From the NCBI RefSeq assembly GCF_002858935.1, contig NZ_PJRT01000005.1, positions 186,001 through 250,000 of the forward strand: a stretch of DNA of 64,000 bases. Reading direction: 5' to 3'. The DNA comes from Pantoea endophytica. GTDB lineage: Bacteria > Pseudomonadota > Gammaproteobacteria > Enterobacterales > Enterobacteriaceae. The notes under the pieces are model-generated. The model saw only the letters and a list, made by a program, of their open reading frames with translations. It had not been told where the DNA came from and made no database searches. Both the position numbers and the translations under genes were made by a program. Below, one piece after another: positions 26,248-35,292 of this stretch. Positions within the stretch are counted from its first letter, which is position 1. Every line of letters starts with the position of its first letter.

Positions 26248-27000
26248 ATGCCGGACGAAAAACCCTCGCGGGCGCGCGGAGTTGACCGGGTTATTGAAAT
26301 CTTTCGGCAGTTGCACAGCGCACGTCAGCCGATGTCGATGCGCGCGTTGATCGACGCCACCGGCGCACCCCGTTCCAGCATCTATGAATTAGTCAGCCTG
26401 CTAAGTGAAGCCGGTTTGGTGGAGCTGGATGCCGAAGGCGCAGTGTTCTTTGGCCGTGAGATGCACTATTACGGTGCGGATTATATGGCGCATAACGATC
26501 TGATCCGTCGGGCGCATCAACTCATGGTGGAGATTGTGGCGCGCCATGGCGAAACCGTGCAGCTCTGTATGTTGGAAGGTAATAAATACACCGTGGTGCT
26601 TTCTGAAAGTAATGCGCATCCTTTCAAAATCACTTCGGATATCGGCGTGCGTGTGCCGATTACCTGGACCGCGACCGGGCGTTTGCTGCTGAGTAACTGG
26701 TCGGACAGCGCGATTCTGGATCTAATCCCGGAGGAGGATTATCGCCTCGCCAGCGGCCAAATCCTCGATAAGCAGGCGTTTCTTGATGAAATCCATCACG
26801 CCGGAAAACTCGGTTATTGCATGACCGAAGGATTATCGGAAAGCTTCACCTGCTGTATGGCGGCGCCGATCCGTTCGCGCAGCGGTCAGGCGGTGGCGGC
26901 AATCTGTTTTATGGTCAGCCGCGATACGCCGCAGGAGCGTCGCCAGATGCTGCTGCAGGAACTGATCACTTCCGGACAAAAACTCTCTGATTTCACCTAA
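26248..27000 (+). CDS. IclR-family transcriptional regulator
   Basis: 250 residues. The ATG at 26248 has AAGGAG eight bases upstream. The N-terminal winged helix is GVDRVIEIFRQLHSARQPMSMRALIDATGAPRSSIYELVSLLSEAGLVEL (residues about 9-60). The C-terminal IclR effector domain includes VRVPITWTATGRLLLS, KLGYCMTEGLSESFTCCMAAPI and GQAVAAICFMV. It is divergent from the RidA - amino-acid importer - deaminase operon and is its likely regulator, responding to the imported amino acid or a product. Confidence 0.9.
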   Translation: MPDEKPSRARGVDRVIEIFRQLHSARQPMSMRALIDATGAPRSSIYELVSLLSEAGLVELDAEGAVFFGREMHYYGADYMAHNDLIRRAHQLMVEIVARHGETVQLCMLEGNKYTVVLSESNAHPFKITSDIGVRVPITWTATGRLLLSNWSDSAILDLIPEEDYRLASGQILDKQAFLDEIHHAGKLGYCMTEGLSESFTCCMAAPIRSRSGQAVAAICFMVSRDTPQERRQMLLQELITSGQKLSDFT

Positions 27001-27078
27001 CAGCATCCGCATAAAACTCTGTTACAACTGATTGAAGTGGCGTTTATTCTCGCCACTTAAGGTTGTGTTAAGGTAATT

Positions 27079-27097
27079 GATAATAATAACTATTCTT
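27079..27097. promoter_or_regulatory. Fur box
   Basis: GATAATAATAACTATTCTT matches the 19-base Fur consensus GATAATGATAATCATTATC at 14 positions. It lies 20 bases before the binding-protein start codon, where Fur-Fe would block transcription. Confidence 0.75.
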
Positions 27098-27116
27098 TTT
27101 ACCTCGGAGTTTTGGC

Positions 27117-28223
27117 ATGAAAACGCGCCTGCTTTTGGCAATGGGATTACTGGCTTCAACGGCGGCGACTGCCTCCACGTATCCGCTGACCGTCACCGAC
27201 ATGGACGGCAACACGCAAACCATCAACAAAGAGCCGCAGCACATCATATTGCAGGATGGGCGCGACATTCTGACGCTGGCGCTGCTGGATCGCGACGATC
27301 CGTTTAAGCGCGTGGTGGCGTGGAACAATCTGCCGAAAAAACAGGACACGCAAACCTGGGATGTACTGAAAGGGCGCTGGCCGAAAGCGACGAAAATCGT
27401 CGATATGGGTTTTAACGATCAGGGCCAGGTCAATCTCGAAAGCGTGCTGGCGCAGAAACCTGATTTGATGATTGCGCAACTGCGAGCCAAACCGGCGTTA
27501 CAGCAATCGGGCGTGCTCGGCACCTTGCAGAATCTGCATATTCCGGTGGTGTTCCTGGATTATGAACTGCATCCCGCGCAGAACACCGCGCCGAGCGTGA
27601 CGCTGCTCGGTAAAGTGCTGAACCGCGAAAGCCAGGCCAGGGCTTATACCGATTTCTATCAGCAGAAATTCGCGCGCATCACCCAAGGCGTGGCGCAAGT
27701 AAAAGAGAAGCCAACGGTATTTATCGAGCCGATAGCCGGGAATAGCGACAACTGCTGCTTTACGCACAGCCACAATGGCTGGGGCGGATTGGTGGAAGCG
27801 GTGGGCGGCAAAAATATCGGCTCTGAACTGCTGCCGGGCAATGCCGGATTTGTGGCGCTGGAAAAAATCATCGCCATGAAACCGGATGTCTACATCATGA
27901 CCGGATCGAAACGTCCAAACGCCAATGTGTTGCCGTTTGGTTATGGCGTGCAGCCGGAAGAAGTGAAAGCCACCTTCCAGACGCTGCTGAAGCGCACCGG
28001 CCTGGCGCAGATCGAGCCGGTGAAACAGGGCCGCGTATATGGCGTGTACCACCACTTCTATAATCATCCGTACAACATCATCGGCATGGAAATTCTAACG
28101 AAAGATCTCTATCCGCAACAGTTTGCCGATCTCAAACCGAACGCGGATTTCCGCACCATCGTTAAAAATTTCACCACGTTGCCGGATAACGCCATCGATT
28201 TGAGTTATCCCGACAACCAGTAA
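27117..28223 (+). CDS. Iron/siderophore-type periplasmic binding protein (FecB/BtuF fold), solitary
   Basis: 368 residues with a Sec signal (MKTRLLLAMGLLASTAATA). The class-III binding-protein pattern is visible: YPLTVTDMDGNTQTINKEPQHIILQDGRDILTLALL, then VNLESVLAQKPDLMIAQL, SHNGWGGLVEAVGGKNIGSELLP and KQGRVYGVYHHFYNHPYNIIG. It is longer than BtuF-type proteins and resembles the larger FecB/FepB-like group. A Fur box lies just upstream, supporting a role in iron uptake. No permease or ATPase gene is adjacent, so it must share a transporter encoded elsewhere. Confidence 0.85.
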   Translation: MKTRLLLAMGLLASTAATASTYPLTVTDMDGNTQTINKEPQHIILQDGRDILTLALLDRDDPFKRVVAWNNLPKKQDTQTWDVLKGRWPKATKIVDMGFNDQGQVNLESVLAQKPDLMIAQLRAKPALQQSGVLGTLQNLHIPVVFLDYELHPAQNTAPSVTLLGKVLNRESQARAYTDFYQQKFARITQGVAQVKEKPTVFIEPIAGNSDNCCFTHSHNGWGGLVEAVGGKNIGSELLPGNAGFVALEKIIAMKPDVYIMTGSKRPNANVLPFGYGVQPEEVKATFQTLLKRTGLAQIEPVKQGRVYGVYHHFYNHPYNIIGMEILTKDLYPQQFADLKPNADFRTIVKNFTTLPDNAIDLSYPDNQ

Positions 28224-28249
28224 TCGCAGGTTTTCCCCGTTCGCCGTAA

Positions 28250-28269
28250 GGTCGCCATTTATGGCGACC
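28250..28269. repeat. Short perfect hairpin GGTCGCCAT-TT-ATGGCGACC
   Basis: Nine-base arms at 28250-28258 and 28261-28269 after the binding-protein gene. The same core (GGTCGCCA...TGGCGACC) recurs at 29616-29637 and 45845-45864. There is no T-run, so it is a repeat or Rho-type 3' end structure more than a classical terminator. Confidence 0.75.
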
Positions 28270-28308
28270 AATCCGCTCCATCAACATTCCTCAATGACAA
28301 CGTTAATT

Positions 28309-28326
28309 GTTATGTTATAACATAAC
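28309..28326. promoter_or_regulatory. Zur-box-like perfect palindrome
   Basis: GTTATGTTATAACATAAC is an exact 18-base palindrome and strongly resembles the enterobacterial Zur site (core TGTTATAxTATAACA). It lies 62 bases upstream of a COG0523 GTPase gene, a class often controlled by Zur. Confidence 0.82.
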
Positions 28327-28388
28327 TAAAAACACCATTGCGCGTATGCCTATACGTCTTGTGAACCTTGTCATTTAGAGGAGTTGCT

Positions 28389-29609
28389 ATGTCAGCATTA
28401 ACCCAAAATCAGGATGGTTTCAAAAAACTTCCCGTCACCGTGCTTTCCGGCTTTCTTGGCGCAGGTAAAACCACGCTGCTTAATCATATTCTCAATAACC
28501 GCGAAGGCCGTCGTGTGGCGGTGATCGTCAATGATATGTCGGAAGTGAATATCGATGCCGCGCTGGTGCGCGAGGGCGGGGCAGAGCTGTCGCGCACCGA
28601 CGAAAAGCTGGTGGAAATGAGTAACGGCTGCATCTGCTGCACATTGCGTGAAGATTTGCTGCTGGAGGTCAATCGTCTGGCGAAAGATGGCCGCTTCGAT
28701 AATTTGGTGATCGAATCGACCGGCATTTCTGAACCGTTGCCAGTGGCGGGGACTTTCACCTTCGCCGATGAAGAGGGGCAAAGTCTGTCTGAAGTTGCCT
28801 CGCTCGACACCATGGTGACGGTGGTCGATGGCTTTAACTTCCTGCGTGACTATGAATCGAATGAGAGCATTCAGTCGCGCGGAGAATCATTGGGCGCTGA
28901 GGATGAGCGCACGGTGGTGGATTTATTGGTCGATCAAATCGAGTTCTGTGATGTACTGATTCTTAACAAAACCGACCTGATTAACGAGACGGAAAAAGCG
29001 CGGCTGATGGCGATCCTGACGTCGCTCAATCCGCGCGCCAACATTATCACCTCTGAATTCGGCAAAGTGGGATTGGATCAGGTGCTCAACACCGGTTTGT
29101 TTGATTTTGATGCCGCCGCGCAGGCGCCGGGCTGGCTGCAGGAGTTGCGTGGAGAACACACGCCCGAGACCGAAGAGTACGGCATTCGTAACTTCGTGTT
29201 CCGCGCGCGTCGTCCGTTCCATCCGATGCGCTTTGCTCACTTGATTGAAAATGAGATGCACGGAGTGGTGCGTTCCAAAGGCTACTTCTGGCTTGCCAGC
29301 CGTCCGCGTCATGCCGGTTCATGGTCGCAGGCAGGCGGCGTATCGCGTCAGGGTTTAGCCGGCCTGTGGTGGGCCAGCGTGCCAAAAGATCGCTGGCCGG
29401 AAGATGCGGAAAACCTTGGCTACATCTTAGAGAACTGGGTTGACGGCAGCGGCGACGCGCGACAGGAACTGGTGTTTATCGGCATAGAAATGGATGAAAA
29501 CGCGCTGCGTAGCAAACTGGAACAGGCGCTGTTAACCGATGAGGAAATGGCGCTCGGACCCGATAACTGGGTGGAATTCCCCGACCCGTTCCAGCCATGG
29601 TTTAACTGA
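28389..29609 (+). CDS. COG0523/CobW-family zinc-associated GTPase (ZigA/YciC-like)
   Basis: 406 residues. The ATG at 28389 follows AGAGGAG. The G3E GTPase motifs are present: Walker [10 protein letters not shown] (about residues 21-29), the metal-binding GCICC (80-84), ESTGISEP and the base-recognition NKTD. The C-terminal CobW_C domain ([20 protein letters not shown]) ends with a long extension that includes [35 protein letters not shown], typical of the ZigA/YciC size class. These proteins are thought to deliver zinc to target enzymes in zinc shortage. The upstream Zur-like palindrome supports that reading. Confidence 0.92.
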   Translation: MSALTQNQDGFKKLPVTVLSGFLGAGKTTLLNHILNNREGRRVAVIVNDMSEVNIDAALVREGGAELSRTDEKLVEMSNGCICCTLREDLLLEVNRLAKDGRFDNLVIESTGISEPLPVAGTFTFADEEGQSLSEVASLDTMVTVVDGFNFLRDYESNESIQSRGESLGAEDERTVVDLLVDQIEFCDVLILNKTDLINETEKARLMAILTSLNPRANIITSEFGKVGLDQVLNTGLFDFDAAAQAPGWLQELRGEHTPETEEYGIRNFVFRARRPFHPMRFAHLIENEMHGVVRSKGYFWLASRPRHAGSWSQAGGVSRQGLAGLWWASVPKDRWPEDAENLGYILENWVDGSGDARQELVFIGIEMDENALRSKLEQALLTDEEMALGPDNWVEFPDPFQPWFN

Positions 29610-29615
29610 TTAGTC

Positions 29616-29637
29616 AGGTCGCCATTCCTGGCGACCT
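29616..29637. repeat. Short perfect hairpin AGGTCGCCA-TTCC-TGGCGACCT
   Basis: Nine-base arms at 29616-29624 and 29629-29637 with a 4-base loop, between the convergent GTPase and methyltransferase genes. A TTCATAATT tail follows. It can serve as a bidirectional terminator. Confidence 0.75.
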
Positions 29638-29643
29638 TCATAA

Positions 29644-30312
29644 TTACACATTCCCAACCCACATCGACACCTCAACCCCATCGTTAAACCGCAGCGACAT
29701 AAAACCACGATTACTGTGCACCAGCTCCAGATACTCCGGGCTGAAGTCGGCATCGTCGGCAACAATCAGCGCGCCGGGACGCAAAAACGGCTGCACCAAC
29801 GTTACAATCTCCGGGTAAATCGCTTTTGCACCGTCCAGCACCAGCATATCGATGGTGGCCGGTAGATCGCGGCTCAATGTCTGCAACGCATCGCCCACGC
29901 GCACCTCAATCAAATCGCTGACGCCGGCATCGGCGAAATGGTTACGAGCTAACGCCACTTTCCCCGGTTCAAACTCGCAGGTGATGATGTTACCGCCGCC
30001 GTTATCGCGCAGCGCCGCCGCCAGATGCAGCGTGGAAATGCCGAATGAGGTGCCAAATTCAACGATGGTTTGGGCATTGCTGCTGCGCGCCAGCATATAC
30101 AGCAACTTGCCGGTTTCACGTGATACCGCTAACGGCACCTCTTTTAGATGTCCATAAAGTTCCAGGTAATCGGTTTTGCTGTGTAGCAGGCGATGTTGTT
30201 CGGCGTCAGTCATGGTTCTGAAGGCGTTATTGGTTGGATGCGCCATATTATCGGCCAGTTCAAACAGGTAATTCAGCAGCGGCGCTAGTGGCGCAGAGGT
30301 TAAGGTATTCAT
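29644..30312 (-). CDS. SAM-dependent O-methyltransferase-like protein (class I)
   Basis: 222 residues. The ATG at 30312 has GGAG seven bases upstream; an in-frame ATG 63 bases earlier lies in the TetR promoter region without a signal. The SAM-binding motif I TIVEFGTSFGISTLHLAAAL, an acidic GNIITCEFEP strand, and the post-motif TIDMLVLDGAKAIYPEI match the catechol/caffeoyl-type O-methyltransferase fold. The usual metal ligands can be followed only partly (DGAK, VADDAD). It is divergent from a TetR regulator across 90 bases and is its likely target. The methyl acceptor is unknown. Confidence 0.85.
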   Translation of the reverse strand: MNTLTSAPLAPLLNYLFELADNMAHPTNNAFRTMTDAEQHRLLHSKTDYLELYGHLKEVPLAVSRETGKLLYMLARSSNAQTIVEFGTSFGISTLHLAAALRDNGGGNIITCEFEPGKVALARNHFADAGVSDLIEVRVGDALQTLSRDLPATIDMLVLDGAKAIYPEIVTLVQPFLRPGALIVADDADFSPEYLELVHSNRGFMSLRFNDGVEVSMWVGNV

Positions 30313-30402
30313 GTTGTTCTCCGTGCAGACAAATGGATTTTGCTGTGCCAACAGAATACGATGAATTATTCGCATTTCACTATTCGTGTTCAGGAGATGA
30401 TA

Positions 30403-31041
30403 GTGACTGAACCACGTAACATTAAGATTTCACAGAGAAAAAGACCCAGGCAGGCGCGTTCCAGCGAGCTGGTTTCCGCCATTTTGCAGGCGGCTACTCA
30501 GGTTTTGGAGCTGGAAGGCGCCGCGCGTTTCACCACGGCGCGGGTGGCGGAACGCGCGGGCGTCAGTATTGGATCGCTGTATCAATATTTTCCCAATAAG
30601 GCAGCTATTCTTTTCCGATTACAAAGCGAAGAATGGCTACGCACTAGCGATTTGTTAGGTGCGATTCTGCGCAATACCGCCAACACGCCGCGTCAACGAC
30701 TGCACGATCTCACACTGGCGTTTTTGCATTCGGAATGTGAAGAGGCGGCGATGCGCACCGCGCTGAATGACGCCGCACCTTTGTATCGTGATGCGCCGGA
30801 AGTGCAGGAAGCGCGCGCGGCGGGTGAAAATGTCATCAGCGATTTTCTGCGTGAAGTATTACCGCTCTCGGAGGAAAGTGAACGATCGCGCGCCGCAGAT
30901 TTATTGAACAGTACGCTGGGCAATGTTGGGAAACATTTTTCCGAATCGCCGCGCACGCCAGCTGAGATTCAGGCTTACGCGCAAGAGATGGCGGCGATGT
31001 TTTGTGCCTGGATCAGGGAAAAAGGCGCCGATTTACAGTAA
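30403..31041 (+). CDS. TetR-family regulator, divergent from the methyltransferase gene
   Basis: About 212 residues. AGGAG (30392-30396) abuts an ATG at 30397, leaving no spacing, but is six bases from the in-frame GTG at 30403, so I prefer GTG; 30397 is the alternative. The N-terminal HTH is FTTARVAERAGVSIGSLYQYFPNKAAILFRL. A basic stretch (SQRKRPRQARSS) precedes it. The C-terminal domain is helical and resembles the TetR_C group found with methyltransferase or oxidoreductase genes. It probably represses itself and the methyltransferase gene. Confidence 0.88.
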   Translation: MTEPRNIKISQRKRPRQARSSELVSAILQAATQVLELEGAARFTTARVAERAGVSIGSLYQYFPNKAAILFRLQSEEWLRTSDLLGAILRNTANTPRQRLHDLTLAFLHSECEEAAMRTALNDAAPLYRDAPEVQEARAAGENVISDFLREVLPLSEESERSRAADLLNSTLGNVGKHFSESPRTPAEIQAYAQEMAAMFCAWIREKGADLQ

Positions 31042-31163
31042 AAGATGGACTGGAAATCTCTGAAAGCGGTTAACAAACTCATTATTCACATTCTCAATAA
31101 TCCACACCGCGAGTAAGCTTAACAAAACCTTTATAGAGCCGAATGAGCAAACGGGAGAGCAAA

Positions 31164-31985
31164 ATGGCAGTGAAGATGATTGCGGTGGATATGGATGGCA
31201 CTTTTCTCGATGACAACAAACAATACAATGCGCAGCGCTTTGCGCGTCAGTATGCGTTGCTGAAAGAGAAGGGCATTCGTTTCGTGGTCGCCAGCGGCAA
31301 TCAGTATTATCAGTTGCTGCGCTACTTTCCTGATATCAAAGACGAGATCGCTTTTGTTGCGGAAAACGGCGCCTGGGTTTCTGACAGCAATGAAGAGATC
31401 TTCTGCGGCGAACTGGCGCAGGAGCGCGTGCATCAAATCCTCGACATCCTCGCTAAAGAGCCGGACATCAGCACCGTGGTCTGTGGCCGCAACGGCGCGT
31501 ACGTGCACACCTCAATGTCCGACGAAGTGATTGCCATGTTGGCGAATCACTATCATCGTCTGGAAAAGCGCGACAATCTTTACGATATCGACGACACCAT
31601 CTTTAAGTTCTCGCTGAATCTGGCGCACGAAGGCGTTGATGCCTTGATGGAACGTCTGCACGCTGAGTTGGGCGCGATTGAAAACATCATGCATCCGGTT
31701 TCCAGCGGTTTTGGGTTTGTGGATTTGATCATTCCCGGCTGCCACAAAGCGCATGGCATCGCGCTGCTGCAGGAAAAATGGGGCATTGATGATTGTGAAG
31801 TGGTGGCGATAGGCGACAGCGCCAATGACATCGAAATGTTGCGTCAGGCGTGCTACAGCTTCTCAATGGCGAACGCCGCCGCGCCAGTCAGCGCCGTGTC
31901 GCGTTACAGAACCGAAAGCAACAATGACGAAGGCGCGCTTAACGTGATCGCCCGCATTTTGGCGCGCGAAGTGCCGTTTGGCTGA
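31164..31985 (+). CDS. ybiV: HAD-superfamily sugar phosphatase, YbiV/SupH-like
   Basis: 273 residues. The ATG at 31164 follows GGGAG by 7 bases; the ATG at 31143 has no ribosome site. Motif I VDMDGTFLDDN (nucleophile Asp and acid Asp), motif II FVVASGNQYYQL, and motif IV VVAIGDSANDIEML are intact, with the Cof-type cap between. Long segments parallel E. coli YbiV (KFSLNL, SGFGFVDLIIPGCHKAHGI, NNxEGALNVI). It dephosphorylates small sugar phosphates in the cytosol. It stands alone. Confidence 0.92.
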   Translation: MAVKMIAVDMDGTFLDDNKQYNAQRFARQYALLKEKGIRFVVASGNQYYQLLRYFPDIKDEIAFVAENGAWVSDSNEEIFCGELAQERVHQILDILAKEPDISTVVCGRNGAYVHTSMSDEVIAMLANHYHRLEKRDNLYDIDDTIFKFSLNLAHEGVDALMERLHAELGAIENIMHPVSSGFGFVDLIIPGCHKAHGIALLQEKWGIDDCEVVAIGDSANDIEMLRQACYSFSMANAAAPVSAVSRYRTESNNDEGALNVIARILAREVPFG

Positions 31986-32575
31986 TGTTATTGATGCGGA
32001 GCGTCATTGCAGGCAATGACGCTCAAGCAGAATGCTAGTTGTTAATTCATCTCACTTACTAGTACCCGTCATATACCTCATTGAGAAAGGGTTATAACGC
32101 ATAAACCCGCCTGATTTGTCAAAAGTGACCAATGTTGTCGCTCTAATCTTTCCTTTATATATAAGACAATAAAGTATTATTGGAATTGAATCCGAAATTT
32201 ACTGATAAAATAAAAGCATTATAATGCAATGGTTTGAGGGCTTTTTTACCTTCAACACATCTCGCGATAACTTCACTTGTCTTATAAATGGGTAGGAAAA
32301 TTCCCTCGAATTAACTTATTACTCTGTTTTTATAAGTTCATCCAGTTGAAAAAATAATGATTACAATTGAAAGGCAATTTAATACTCGATGCTGACTCGA
32401 TTAACTGAGTGTTTTTTTCTTTTAATTTAAAAGTAATTAAATAATGGTTACAGCTTTAATTATGCTTTGATAAGCTGAGGTTAACTTTTAGATCGTAGAG
32501 GATTGATTTTAATCTTAAGAGGATATCTTTATTCAATCTTATGCATTAATATTCAACGCAAGGAGTGCTCGAGTT
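31986..32575. other. Long AT-rich leader before the amino-acid-ligase cassette
   Basis: 590 bases without a supported gene. Composition drops to strongly AT-rich after about 32040. A perfect 10-bp hairpin lies at 32000-32023. ACTCGATTAACTGAGT followed by GTTTTTTT (32395-32418) is a weak terminator or attenuator candidate. It presumably holds the promoter of the cassette. Confidence 0.6.
32000..32023. repeat. Perfect hairpin AGCGTCATTG-CAGG-CAATGACGCT
   Basis: Ten-base arms at 32000-32009 and 32014-32023, 15 bases after the phosphatase stop codon. It is similar in size to the GGTCGCCA hairpins but different in sequence. It marks the border where AT-rich DNA begins. Confidence 0.7.
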
Positions 32576-33523
32576 ATGTCATCTCCATTTAACTTTATAA
32601 TAAGAATTCGTGTTTATATGTTTTTCATCCTTCTTTGCTTTATTGGAGGCACAACATGGGCACTGCAAAAGCTTGGGCTAAATAATAGCCTTCCATTGTG
32701 GTCAGCAGGGATGCGGTTTTTGATTGCAAGTGTAATTGTTATTTTTTATTTAATTTTAAGTAAAAGAATTTATATTAATTACGCCGTTTTCAGTCTTGCT
32801 GCAGCTAACGGCCTGTTTTATTTTTCGATTCCATTTGGAACAGTTTATTGGGCATCAACATATATACCTAGTGGATTGGTAGCTGTTTTAGCTTCTGGAA
32901 TTAGCGTATATGCACTACTTCTAAACCATTTCTTACGCGGAAAGCCAGCAACTGGAAGGCAATTATCAGGTGTTTTCTTTGCCATCATAGGTGTATGTGT
33001 GGTTTTTGGTGAAGGAGCATCTTTACCGGGCAATGAAAAAAGTATAATTGCTATGTTAGCAGTGTTAGGAGCCATGGGCAGTTCAGCCGCTATAACGCTC
33101 AAAGTTCAAAAGCATATTAAAACTCTTCCACTTCTTAGTTTTGTTGCATTTTCCATGCTGAGTGGTGGTTTTTTACTCTTGATTACGAGCTTAATAATTG
33201 AAAGTGGTAACCGTTTCTTTTATGGGGAGAGCTTAGGAGCGCTCCTTTATTTAGCAGTAATAGGATCAGTATTAGGATTTACGCTTAATATTACTTTGCT
33301 TAAACATTGGCATATTTCTAAAGCTACATCTCATTTATTCATCTCCCCAGTTATTGCATTGTATATGGGCTTCATACTTCTTGATGAAAATATTACCACG
33401 ACTGTGATTATAGGCACCGCGGTTGTTGTTCTCGGAGTAATGTTAATCGTTTTGCCAAAACGCGAAAAGGAAACTCTTAATGTCAACTCTACAAAAAAAC
33501 CTGGCCATAATCTGTCAGAATAG
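32576..33523 (+). CDS. EamA/DMT-family transporter, probable exporter of the cassette's product
   Basis: 315 residues with about ten membrane segments in two EamA repeats; the first begins MFFILLCFIGGTTWALQKLGLNNSLPLWSAGMRFLIAS. AAGGAG lies ten bases before the ATG. Members move amino acids and small metabolites and often export end products of small biosynthetic clusters. Its 3' end overlaps the ATP-grasp gene by 44 bases. Codon use is AT-rich, unlike the flanking genes, consistent with transfer. An export role is inferred from context. Confidence 0.85.
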   Translation: MSSPFNFIIRIRVYMFFILLCFIGGTTWALQKLGLNNSLPLWSAGMRFLIASVIVIFYLILSKRIYINYAVFSLAAANGLFYFSIPFGTVYWASTYIPSGLVAVLASGISVYALLLNHFLRGKPATGRQLSGVFFAIIGVCVVFGEGASLPGNEKSIIAMLAVLGAMGSSAAITLKVQKHIKTLPLLSFVAFSMLSGGFLLLITSLIIESGNRFFYGESLGALLYLAVIGSVLGFTLNITLLKHWHISKATSHLFISPVIALYMGFILLDENITTTVIIGTAVVVLGVMLIVLPKREKETLNVNSTKKPGHNLSE

Positions 33524-34730
33524 AAAGCTACCATTTGTGTTTGAAGAAGCTAAGGCAATGGGTGTCGAAATTACATTTTTTTATAACGATAATGAGTCTC
33601 CACCGCCGGAAATTCCCGGTGTTGTGAGAAGCATTGCTTTGCCATTGTTTGAAGATGAAGATAAAGCACTAGATATAGTCATGTTAGAAAATAAAGCGCG
33701 CCGAATTGATGGTGTTTTAACACTATTTGAACCGGCGTTAGATTTCGCCGCTAAAATTGCTAACAGGTTGGGATTACCTTTCTTACCTGAATTCGTAGTA
33801 GAACAATGTAGAAACAAAAATATGACTCGGCGCGTTCTGCATGATAACGGCCTAAACACACCCTCCTTTATTGAGATTAAAGAAGGAGAATACCCAGACA
33901 TTGATCAAATAAAATTTCCGCTTGTAGTGAAGCCTACTAATGGATTTTCCAGTCAAGGTGTTACACGAGCTAACAACCCTGATGAATTGAGAAATGCTAT
34001 TGATAAAGTATGGGAAATTAACCGCACGCAATTGAAAAATTTCATCTATGACAAGGGTGGTGTTTTACTTGAGTCATTTATCGATGGGCCGGAGTTCGCA
34101 ATCGAAACATTTTCGCATCGTGGTGAGGTAACAGTGCTCTCAATCGGCGATAAAGGTAATGGCAAAGGTCCATACTTTGAAGAAGGTGTTTATATTGCAC
34201 CTGCTGATATTGATGAGAAACTGCGAGATGAAATCGTAGATGAAGTTAGACGTGCAGTTAAGGCGTTAGGAATTAATGAGGGACCAGCACATGTGGAACT
34301 GCGTATTAACCAAAAGCAAATGCCTTTTGTTATAGAAGTCGCACCACGCGTGGGTGGATCCGGAATATCACATTATATTGTGAAAGCAAGCACGGATATA
34401 AACTTCCTGCAGTTGGTTATTTGCCACGCTTTAGGTATGGAATTTTCCCAAAAAATGGGGGCATTAGTAAAACCGATATCTACTGCCGGAAATTATATTA
34501 TTCCTGTGCAGGGGGATGGAATCTTTGTCGAGATTGATGGATTAGCAAATGCCCGTGAGAAATCTGAGGTGGAATATGTTTTTGAATTTATGGAGCCTGG
34601 GCATAAAGTTCTTCCATACCCTCATTTTTCAGGTTACCCAGGATTTATTTTAACACGTCATACTGACCATGAAGCTTGTGAATCTTTTTATAACGATTTG
34701 CAAAAAAATCTAAAAATAAAATATTCATAG
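33480..34730 (+). CDS. ATP-grasp amino-acid ligase (BacD-like)
   Basis: 416 residues. The start at 33480 has AAAGGAA seven bases upstream and lies inside the transporter gene. ATP-grasp features are the N-terminal preATP region (NLAIICQNRKLPFVFEEAKAMG), KNMTRRVLHDNGLNTPSF, the lysine strand FPLVVKPTNGFSSQGVTRA, VLLESFIDGPEFAIETF, and the Mg-binding FVIEVAPRVGGSGISHYIV. This is the carboxylate-amine ligase group of BacD and related dipeptide synthetases, which make a peptide bond through an acyl phosphate. Next to a BacA-like gene it probably joins a non-protein amino acid to another amino acid. Substrates are inference. Confidence 0.87.
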   Translation: MSTLQKNLAIICQNRKLPFVFEEAKAMGVEITFFYNDNESPPPEIPGVVRSIALPLFEDEDKALDIVMLENKARRIDGVLTLFEPALDFAAKIANRLGLPFLPEFVVEQCRNKNMTRRVLHDNGLNTPSFIEIKEGEYPDIDQIKFPLVVKPTNGFSSQGVTRANNPDELRNAIDKVWEINRTQLKNFIYDKGGVLLESFIDGPEFAIETFSHRGEVTVLSIGDKGNGKGPYFEEGVYIAPADIDEKLRDEIVDEVRRAVKALGINEGPAHVELRINQKQMPFVIEVAPRVGGSGISHYIVKASTDINFLQLVICHALGMEFSQKMGALVKPISTAGNYIIPVQGDGIFVEIDGLANAREKSEVEYVFEFMEPGHKVLPYPHFSGYPGFILTRHTDHEACESFYNDLQKNLKIKYS

Positions 34731-34753
34731 ATTCCATAGTTAAGGAGAATGAT

Positions 34754-35281
34754 ATGGATCGTAAAATAATAATCCACACTTTAGGGCCAGAAGGAACTAA
34801 TTGTGAGAAAGCAGGTTATCTTTGGCTGGAAAGTAAGAAGGTTTATGGTGATGTTAAGCTTTATTCAACTCTTGAGGATGCTCTCATTGAAGTCAGGAAG
34901 AATACACATGATCTATTATTAGGATGTGCCGTCTATCCAGACTTACATAAAATTGTATTTGAGAACTTAGACTTTTTAGAAATTCAGGATAGTTTTGTAA
35001 TGCCAACATGGAACATGGTATTAGCAAAAAATCATCGTAGTTCGTCAAATATGGAACAATTTACAATTGTTTGTCATCCAGCGCCATCCCATCTCGCGTA
35101 TACATACAGCCAGGATGTTCGTTTTGTATCAAGTAATGTACAGGCAGCGCTGGAGTGTGTTAGTGGAAAGGCTTCCGCGTGTATAACAACATTAAAAGCT
35201 GCACAAGATAATAATTTAAAGGTCATTCAAGACTTTGGTGAAGTGCCAATGTGTTTCACTCTTCATGGTCATAGACGCTAA
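34754..35281 (+). CDS. BacA-like prephenate decarboxylase homologue
   Basis: 175 residues with GGAG nine bases before the ATG. The N-terminus IIIHTLGPEGTNCEKA carries the prephenate-dehydratase-like motif (GPEGT, residues 11-15). Later blocks VCHPAPSHLAYTYSQDVRFVSSNVQAAL and FGEVPMCFTLHG align by eye with BacA of Bacillus (VSHPSPINL...DVRF...SQAA, IPMSWSLFG). The TRF motif essential for aromatising dehydratases is absent, as in BacA, AerD and Plu3043, which decarboxylate prephenate without aromatisation. Expected product: a dihydro-4-hydroxyphenylpyruvate. It supports synthesis of a dihydro- or tetrahydro-aromatic amino acid. The reaction is inference from homology. Confidence 0.8.
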   Translation: MDRKIIIHTLGPEGTNCEKAGYLWLESKKVYGDVKLYSTLEDALIEVRKNTHDLLLGCAVYPDLHKIVFENLDFLEIQDSFVMPTWNMVLAKNHRSSSNMEQFTIVCHPAPSHLAYTYSQDVRFVSSNVQAALECVSGKASACITTLKAAQDNNLKVIQDFGEVPMCFTLHGHRR

Positions 35282-35292
35282 GGAGAATTTTT

